A stretch of 6,405 nt of DNA from JACJXF01 sp964349045. Lineage in GTDB: Bacteria; Bacteroidota; Bacteroidia; Bacteroidales; GCA-2748055. The notes beneath the pieces were generated by a model, which saw nothing but the letters and a program-made list of their open reading frames with translations, was not told where the DNA came from and made no database searches. The DNA lies in the NCBI GenBank assembly GCA_964349045.1, contig CAYGFI010000221.1, positions 1-6,405 of the forward strand, read 5' to 3'. The position numbers and the translations under genes were made by a program. The stretch's first letter is position 1, and every line of letters begins with the position of its first letter. This document shows, piece after piece, positions 1-5,400 of this stretch.

Positions 1-307
1 CACGAGATAAGTTTCATATCTCTTTATGATTTCTTAAAAAAAATCAATAAACTAATTATATCAAAATCAATGCTTTAAAAAATATTTTTAATAAAAGCGA
101 AAAAAAGTTTGATTTTTCGGGTAACAATTATGTCATGATTCATATTAAACTATAAAAGCATATATATAAAATTATAAAATGGAATAAAATGATTTAAAAT
201 ATCCAGGTTTTTGATGAAGTCAAAACTAATTAGAATTAATCCACCAGTAGCAGTATTACATTTTATATAATTAAAGGCAAAAATAAATAACTAAAAAATG
301 AGTAAAC
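1..307. other. AT-rich non-coding leader upstream of the gene cluster
   Basis: No credible coding frame was found here; stop codons are dense in the frames read. The stretch holds a weak hairpin at 4-22 (arms GAGATA and TATCTC, 7-base loop, then a T-rich run), which could be the end of an upstream transcription unit. It also has a perfect inverted repeat at 98-119 and A4 tracts at 154, 168, 176, 186 and 196, roughly helically phased. I looked for the Bacteroidota promoter pattern (TTG near -33, TAnnTTTG near -7) and found no convincing match, so the promoter for gene 1 is not placed. The region probably carries the cluster's promoter because it is the only long gap before the first gene, but that is inference. 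Confidence 0.6.
98..119. repeat. Perfect 7-base inverted repeat, possible operator or weak hairpin
   Basis: Arms CGAAAAA (98-104) and TTTTTCG (113-119) are perfect reverse complements around an 8-base spacer. On the + strand no T-run follows, so it is not a standard intrinsic terminator in that direction. On the - strand the hairpin would be followed by CTTTTATT. It could be a regulator binding site or a weak terminator of a minus-strand gene outside the window. In sequence this AT-rich, short inverted repeats can occur by chance. Confidence 0.35.
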
Positions 308-751
308 ATGAAAACTTTATCCCTTAAAATCTTACTGATCATTTTATTGATTTCCGGACCTAATCTAATGGGACAAACCATAACAAAAGGTACATTGGAT
401 GGTAACGTAACTGAATTACTTTATCAATTTAGTAAAAATGATTTACTAAGTACAGAAACCAGAGTATATATAGTAAAAGAAGTAGTGAACACCGAGGATA
501 ATGCCCTTGTAGATTCAGCTTCATTAAAATATACCGAAAATATCATTACTGAGAAAAAGGTATTACTGGATCCTTATACTATTAACGATATTTTTCCTGA
601 AGTTGTGTCAGTCGGGCCTAACAATGATCTTTCAATTGATCATAATTCTTTAGTTGCAATACTGGTGAAGGCGCTAATTGAACAGCAACAAGTTATTGAT
701 CAACTGAATTTAAGAATATCTGCAATTGAACAAAAGATCACAAATAAATAA
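308..751 (+). CDS. Small secreted protein with C-terminal coiled coil, family not recognised
   Basis: The 147-residue product begins with a clear Sec signal peptide: K2TLSLK, then a hydrophobic stretch, with likely cleavage after G22 to leave Q23 at the mature N-terminus. Residues 23-110 are a short domain I do not recognise, rich in polar and beta-prone residues. Residues about 114-146 form a coiled coil with a regular 3-4 hydrophobic pattern (V116, L119, L123, Q126, I130, L133, I137, I140, I144). That core, with one buried Gln, resembles the tails of Bacteroidota fibre-like proteins and matches the tail of the next gene. The start at 308 is the only Met codon placing a signal peptide first; no Shine-Dalgarno sequence is seen, as is usual in this phylum. 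Gene 2 starts 53 bases downstream with no terminator between, so co-transcription is likely. It may be a small partner that oligomerises with gene 2. Coding status is secure, function unknown. Confidence 0.85.
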   Translation: MKTLSLKILLIILLISGPNLMGQTITKGTLDGNVTELLYQFSKNDLLSTETRVYIVKEVVNTEDNALVDSASLKYTENIITEKKVLLDPYTINDIFPEVVSVGPNNDLSIDHNSLVAILVKALIEQQQVIDQLNLRISAIEQKITNK

Positions 752-804
752 TTATTCGACTTTTTTACCTTATTGAATCATAATACTAATTTAAAACCAA
801 TACA

Positions 805-1791
805 ATGAAGCACAATATCAAAATATTAATGGTTCTGTTTTGCACTCTGGCGGGAGTAAATTATAGTTCCGGACAAAACACCTACTATGGAACAGACGCT
901 GGAACGGGAGGGTTCCAAAATTCTAACTTTGGATATAACGCGGGAATAGTGCTTACAGGCAATAATAACTCTTTTTTTGGCCATTTTGCAGGAAAAAAGA
1001 CAACTTCCGGAAATCTTAATTTTTTTGGGGGATCATACTCAGGTTATGAAAATACAACAGGTCACTCTAATACTGCCTTAGGTTATTATTCCGGATACTA
1101 TAATACAAGTGGTTATGCAAATGTATTTATAGGAAGACAAAGTGGCTTCAAAACAACCACAGGAAGTGCTAATACTTTTCTTGGAGCTTATGCAGGATTA
1201 AACAATACAACAGGCACATTAAATGTGTTTATTGGAGGCAGTACTGCAACAGGAAATACAACTGGTTCGCAAAATGTTTGCATTGGTTATGGATCAGGCC
1301 AAACTATTGGTGCAGGGATTGGAAATGTTTTCATTGGATCTTATTCAGGGCAGTATGCTACAGGATCAGGTAAATTGTATATTGATAATTCTTCTACTTC
1401 ATCGCCATTGATATATGGAGATTTCTCTACCGATATAGTCGCTGTAAATGGTAGAATGGGAATTGGAACAACCAATGTAGATCCTACCATAGCTCTAAAG
1501 GTTAACGGTACTGTTGTGGCAAAAGAAGTGCTGGTTACTGTAAATAATTTCCCGGATTTCGTATTCAAAAAAGATTATTCCTTAATGCCTCTTAAGGAAG
1601 TGGAAGCTTATATTCAAAAGTGGTCTCATTTACCTTCCATTCCTGCCGAAAAACAAGTTTTGGAGGATGGCTTAAACTTAGCTGAGATGAATAAGTTGCT
1701 GTTGCAAAAAGTTGAAGAACTTACATTGTACATCATTGACCAAGATAAAAGGATTGATGATTTAGAAAAAAAGGTAAACAAGAGAAAATGA
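805..1791 (+). CDS. Secreted tail-fibre-like repeat protein with beta-helical head repeats and coiled-coil C-terminus
   Basis: The 328-residue product has a signal peptide (cleavage probably after G23, leaving Q24). Residues about 27-193 contain about ten repeats of 15-18 residues, mostly 17, with the pattern G-x-x-(S/A)-G-x-x-N-T-T-G-x-x-N-x-F-(I/L)-G. This resembles the left-handed beta-roll heads of YadA-type trimeric adhesins. A linker with GRMGIGT and LKVNGTV (216-237) follows; this is the usual transition in Bacteroidota fibre proteins. Residues 248-298 carry a module widespread in Bacteroidota (NFPDFVF, EVEAYI, HLPSIP, GLNLAEMN). Residues 299-324 form a coiled coil (V303, L306, I310, Q313, I317, L320, V324). 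The family is usually annotated as tail fibre or cell-surface protein, and trimerisation through the coil is expected. It has no T9SS sorting domain or beta-barrel anchor, so how it is held at the surface is unclear. A receptor-binding or adhesive role is inferred. Confidence 0.9.
   Translation: MKHNIKILMVLFCTLAGVNYSSGQNTYYGTDAGTGGFQNSNFGYNAGIVLTGNNNSFFGHFAGKKTTSGNLNFFGGSYSGYENTTGHSNTALGYYSGYYNTSGYANVFIGRQSGFKTTTGSANTFLGAYAGLNNTTGTLNVFIGGSTATGNTTGSQNVCIGYGSGQTIGAGIGNVFIGSYSGQYATGSGKLYIDNSSTSSPLIYGDFSTDIVAVNGRMGIGTTNVDPTIALKVNGTVVAKEVLVTVNNFPDFVFKKDYSLMPLKEVEAYIQKWSHLPSIPAEKQVLEDGLNLAEMNKLLLQKVEELTLYIIDQDKRIDDLEKKVNKRK
883..1383 (+). repeat. Tandem ~51-base coding repeats (beta-helical head repeats of gene 2)
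   Basis: The DNA encodes about ten consecutive repeats. Five units in a row (residues 91-175) are exactly 17 codons long. Earlier units vary from 15 to 18 codons, so the array is conserved at protein rather than DNA level. Each unit has Gly at the turns and Asn or Thr in the ladder positions. The last units (residues 159-193) drift away from the NTTG core and end in GKLYIDNS, which is the usual cap of such arrays. Confidence 0.85.
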
Positions 1792-2009
1792 ACCCGATTA
1801 CACAAAAATATAAAGTGTCCCTACGACTCTTGAAGTTTTTAGAATGGGTATAAATACATGTGGTAGAAAATTATTGATTGTAAAAAAGGTCGACCGATTT
1901 TATAAAAGCAACATAAGGTAATAATTAATCCGGAAAACTACCTGATTTTTTTCAACGTAAAGGCTTAATATTAAAAGTAATAAAAACGATAAAAAAATAC
2001 ATTAAACCG
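1792..2009. other. Intergenic region between gene 2 and gene 3
   Basis: This 218-base gap separates the fibre pair from the Rhs pair and probably contains a terminator, a promoter or both. A possible weak terminator has arms AGGTA (1916-1920) and TACCT (1939-1943), an 18-base loop and seven Ts at 1946-1952. A dyad centred on GGTCGACC lies at 1882-1901. A poor promoter-like pair, TTG at 1830-1832 and TATAAATA at 1849-1856, has short spacing and lacks the TTTG end. None of these is strong enough to call. No open frame of useful size was seen. Confidence 0.5.
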
Positions 2010-2471
2010 ATGAGACCCTGTACCAATTTTTCAGAAAAAGTATTTTTCTCTTTTGTATTGTGCTTTCTCTTTAGTGTCAATATCAGAGCACAGTCACCGG
2101 TATATTATACCTACGATGACAATGGGAACCGGTTAACCAGGAGCATAACATTAAAAAAGAGCGCTGTTGCAGAGGATAGCGTATATGCAGATGAACCTGA
2201 AAAGGAAATATTCAAAGAAGAAATCGGAGAAACACAGATTCGTATCTATCCCAATCCAACTCAGGGGGAACTGGTAGTAGAGGTAACCGGTCTTTCACCT
2301 GAAATCCCTGTGGAATATAGTGTTTACAGTACTACCGGGACCGTACTGAAAAAGCACAAAATTCCGGAACATCAGTTCAATATAGATTTTCGTGCCTACC
2401 CGGGAGGTATTTATGTCCTGAAACTAAGTTTAGATGGGAAAGTTAGTGAGTGGAAGATAATAAAAGAATAA
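2010..2471 (+). CDS. Mini YD-motif protein with T9SS type A sorting domain
   Basis: The 153-residue product has a signal peptide (residues 1-27, cleavage likely after A27 in IRAQ, leaving Q28). A single Rhs-type YD motif follows at once (YYTYDDNGNRLTR, residues 32-44), then a short acidic linker (about 51-75). The rest, about 76-153, is a T9SS type A sorting domain. Its marks are IRIYPNPTQGEL (77-88), a central YSTTGTVLKK strand pair (106-115), YPGGIYVLKL (130-139) and a basic WKIIKE end. Such domains direct cargo from the periplasm through the T9SS translocon to the cell surface, where they are cut off. Cargo here is only about 48 residues, so the YD motif itself may be the functional part. 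The gene lies 27 bases upstream of the giant Rhs protein, a spacing that implies one transcript. It could be an adaptor or accessory strand for that protein; a decayed end of an older Rhs gene is the alternative, but the intact signal peptide argues against decay. Confidence 0.9.
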   Translation: MRPCTNFSEKVFFSFVLCFLFSVNIRAQSPVYYTYDDNGNRLTRSITLKKSAVAEDSVYADEPEKEIFKEEIGETQIRIYPNPTQGELVVEVTGLSPEIPVEYSVYSTTGTVLKKHKIPEHQFNIDFRAYPGGIYVLKLSLDGKVSEWKIIKE

Positions 2472-2498
2472 CCAGGTACTGATTAAAAGCTTAACAAT

Positions 2499-5400
2499 AT
2501 GATCTTCAAGATAAATAGTCTTATTGCAATTCTGGTTCTGTTTCTTCTTTTTGGAAACCGGATTCAGGGACAAGATCCCGACAATTTAACGTTAAACCAA
2601 ACCGTAAGCGGGGTAAAACTATATGAAGCCACAAATTCGATTACCCTTCAGCCGGGTTTTAATTATTCGGCAACTTCCTCAACTCAAATGGTGGCTAAAA
2701 TTATACCAACCACGACAAATTCGAATTATAAGTTTACTGAAACATTGGAAAGCAGTGATTTGAACGTTGTTACTTCCTATCCGGTTGGTTCCATAAATGG
2801 TTCTGCTTCTGTAGGAGCAACAGGTGACGCTAATTATGTTATTCCGATTGATATTCCTCCCGGAAGAGCAGGAATGAGGCCTAATCTTTCTTTAGTTTAC
2901 AACAGCAAATCAGGCGAAGGTATAATGGGTCCGGGTTGGGGCTTAGCAGGACTTTCAAGTATTACCAGGGTACAAACAAATTTTTACCATGAGGGTTATA
3001 TTGATGAGGTTGATTTTGATAGTAATGATAAATTTGCTTTGGATGGACAAAGGCTAATAAACTATTCCGGTAATCAATACAGGACAGAAATTGAATCATT
3101 TTCTAAAATTACATTATTAGGAACGGCAACAAATCCAGACTCATTTAAGGTTGAAACAAAAGACGGTATGACATTATTCTACGGATATACTGCTGATTCA
3201 AGAATGGAAGCCCAGGGAACCGCAAACAGGTATACCTGGAAATTAAATAAGGTTAGCGACAAATCCGGGAATTATTATACCATTACTTATACTAAAAACA
3301 CTGGTACCGGGGAAATTTATGCAAGTAATATTAACTATACGTGTTATCCGAATACAACTAGTGATTACTCAATCGAGTTTGGATATGAAATTAGAGACAT
3401 CCCATTAACCTCATATTTAGCTGGATCACTGATAATGATAAACAAACTCCTTAATCTTATTACCATTAAGAACGGGAGCACTACTGTAGGGAAATATCAA
3501 ATGATTTATATAGATTCAAAACTTAAAGAAGTTATTAAATCCGGAAAGAATAATTCAAGATTAAATTCAACTTTTATTGATTGGGGTGTTTCAATCGATA
3601 GCCTTATAGAAACAGCAATAAATAATCCAAGTGTAGGCAAAAAAATCTTTGGAGATTATAATGGTGATGGCAGAATAGATCTTATTGTTATTGGCCTTCA
3701 AGAGACAGCTAATTTATATCTAAGTGATAGTATTGGAAATTTTATTTTTAAAAACTCATTTTCATTACCCGAAAATTTAACTGTAAGTAAATTTAATACA
3801 GGAGATTATAATGGGGACGGATTAGAGGATATTGTTTTATCTAAAGATTCAACTCATCATTATTTTTTAATTTCAGAAGGTACTACTTTTGATATTAAAA
3901 ACTATTTTCTTGAATATTTCCCATCTGGAACTATTTGTTCAGGTGATTTTAATGGTAACGGGAAAACCGATTTATTATTTAAAATTCCAAACCCAAATGG
4001 TAGCGTGAATTGTGCCATAGAAGAATATACTTTTCCATCAGGAGGAGGTATTTCAGTAGTCGTAATTGGGCAGACATCAGTTAATTGGGGTATTGCTGAT
4101 TCCTTATATTCACAAATCCAAAATGTAGAATTAGACATGAATGGAAACGGGAAAACTGATTTGATGGTCTTGGATGAAAATGGAAGCAGATTTTATGAAT
4201 TGCAAAACGAAACTTTAAATATGGATATAATTTGTTCATTGGATTATCCTACCAAAAGTGATAAAAATCTGTATGGGGATTTTAACGGAGATGGGATGAC
4301 TGATATTTTTACTTATGGAACTGGAGATATTTGGACTAAAAGTATCTCAAAAGGTAATGGATTTTACCAGCAACAAGATACAACTTTTTCAGGATTTAAA
4401 ACAAGTATTTACCTAAACAGCTATTTTTCAAATGATATGAATGGAGACGGGAAAAGTGATATTGTAGTAATTGGAAAGGGCAAGAATATTATTGATCCGG
4501 AAATACCAGGTTATACAGCACCAATTCTTCTGCATATTGGTTACAGTGACGGTGAAATGTTCAATGTTCATATATATGATCCACAAACAGATATTCCAAT
4601 ATCATATTCGTATTTCAATTTTGGAGATTTCAATGGTGATGGAGTATTTGACTTGTATTTTGGAAGTAGTACCACCAACAAACTTATGAATACCTATAGG
4701 GGAAAATCACAATACTTTGTTTCAGCCATTAAAAATGGCTTTGGATATAAAACAAAATTTACTTACGCTTCCTTATCAAATAATTCCTTTTATACAAAGG
4801 GAACTACCAAAACCTTCCCCGTTATTAGTTATCAGGCGCCAATATATAATGTGTCATCCATAGCCTTTGAAAATCCGGATCATAGTTATTCAACAACCAA
4901 CTATTCTTACCATGGAGCAAACGTTCACGTCCAGGGAAAGGGCTTTTTAGGTTTTGAAAAAGTTACCTCAATCAATGATACCACAAAACTTCAGTCAATT
5001 GAAGAATTTGAATATCACTCCGCTTATTATAATCCATTTTTAAAAAAATCCTTTGTTAACATTGTATCTGATTCGCTTGTAATTTTACCCGTTTCAGAGG
5101 CCACTTACACGAATTCTGATACATGCCTGGGAGGAAAACGCATTTTTCCGCGGTTGGACGTGGCTTTACAAAAAGATTTTCTTTCCGGGGTTATCGTTAC
5201 AAAACGTTTTTATTATGATGAAAATGGAAACCTTAAATATCAAAGTGAAACCTATGATGATGGTTCCTATAATAAGGTTACATATTCCGGATTTTCCAGC
5301 GCCGGTACCTGGCTGCCTTCAAAACCTGAGACAGTGGTCACTATCCGGAAACATTACCTGGATGCACAAACCTATTCTTTAACAACCAATTATACATATT

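Noticed and set aside
4..22. Hairpin GAGATA-N7-TATCTC followed by T-rich sequence as a terminator
   Set aside because: Only two GC pairs in six and an interrupted T-run; too weak to call without the upstream gene.
1223..1411. Open frame on the + strand inside gene 2
   Set aside because: It overlaps the repeat array in another frame; its length arises from the repeated codons and it lacks any domain or start context.
1341..1568. Open frame on the - strand opposite gene 2
   Set aside because: Shadow of a well-supported gene; its translation shows no family pattern.
1830..1856. TTG-N16-TATAAATA as a Bacteroidota promoter
   Set aside because: Spacing is short and the -7 element lacks the TTTG half; such matches are common by chance in AT-rich DNA.
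1916..1952. AGGTA/TACCT stem plus T7 as a terminator after gene 2
   Set aside because: Five-base stem with an 18-base loop is unlikely to be stable, and it lies over 120 bases after the stop codon.
2010..2471. Gene 3 as a broken end of an older Rhs gene
   Set aside because: Complete signal peptide, intact frame and complete T9SS domain argue for a functional small gene, though decay cannot be fully excluded.
3902..4138. Open frame on the - strand opposite the propeller
   Set aside because: Antisense shadow of the giant frame, no signal peptide or motif.
4471..4689. Second + strand frame inside the giant gene
   Set aside because: Out of frame with the SpvB-propeller-Rhs protein, whose motifs run without break through it.
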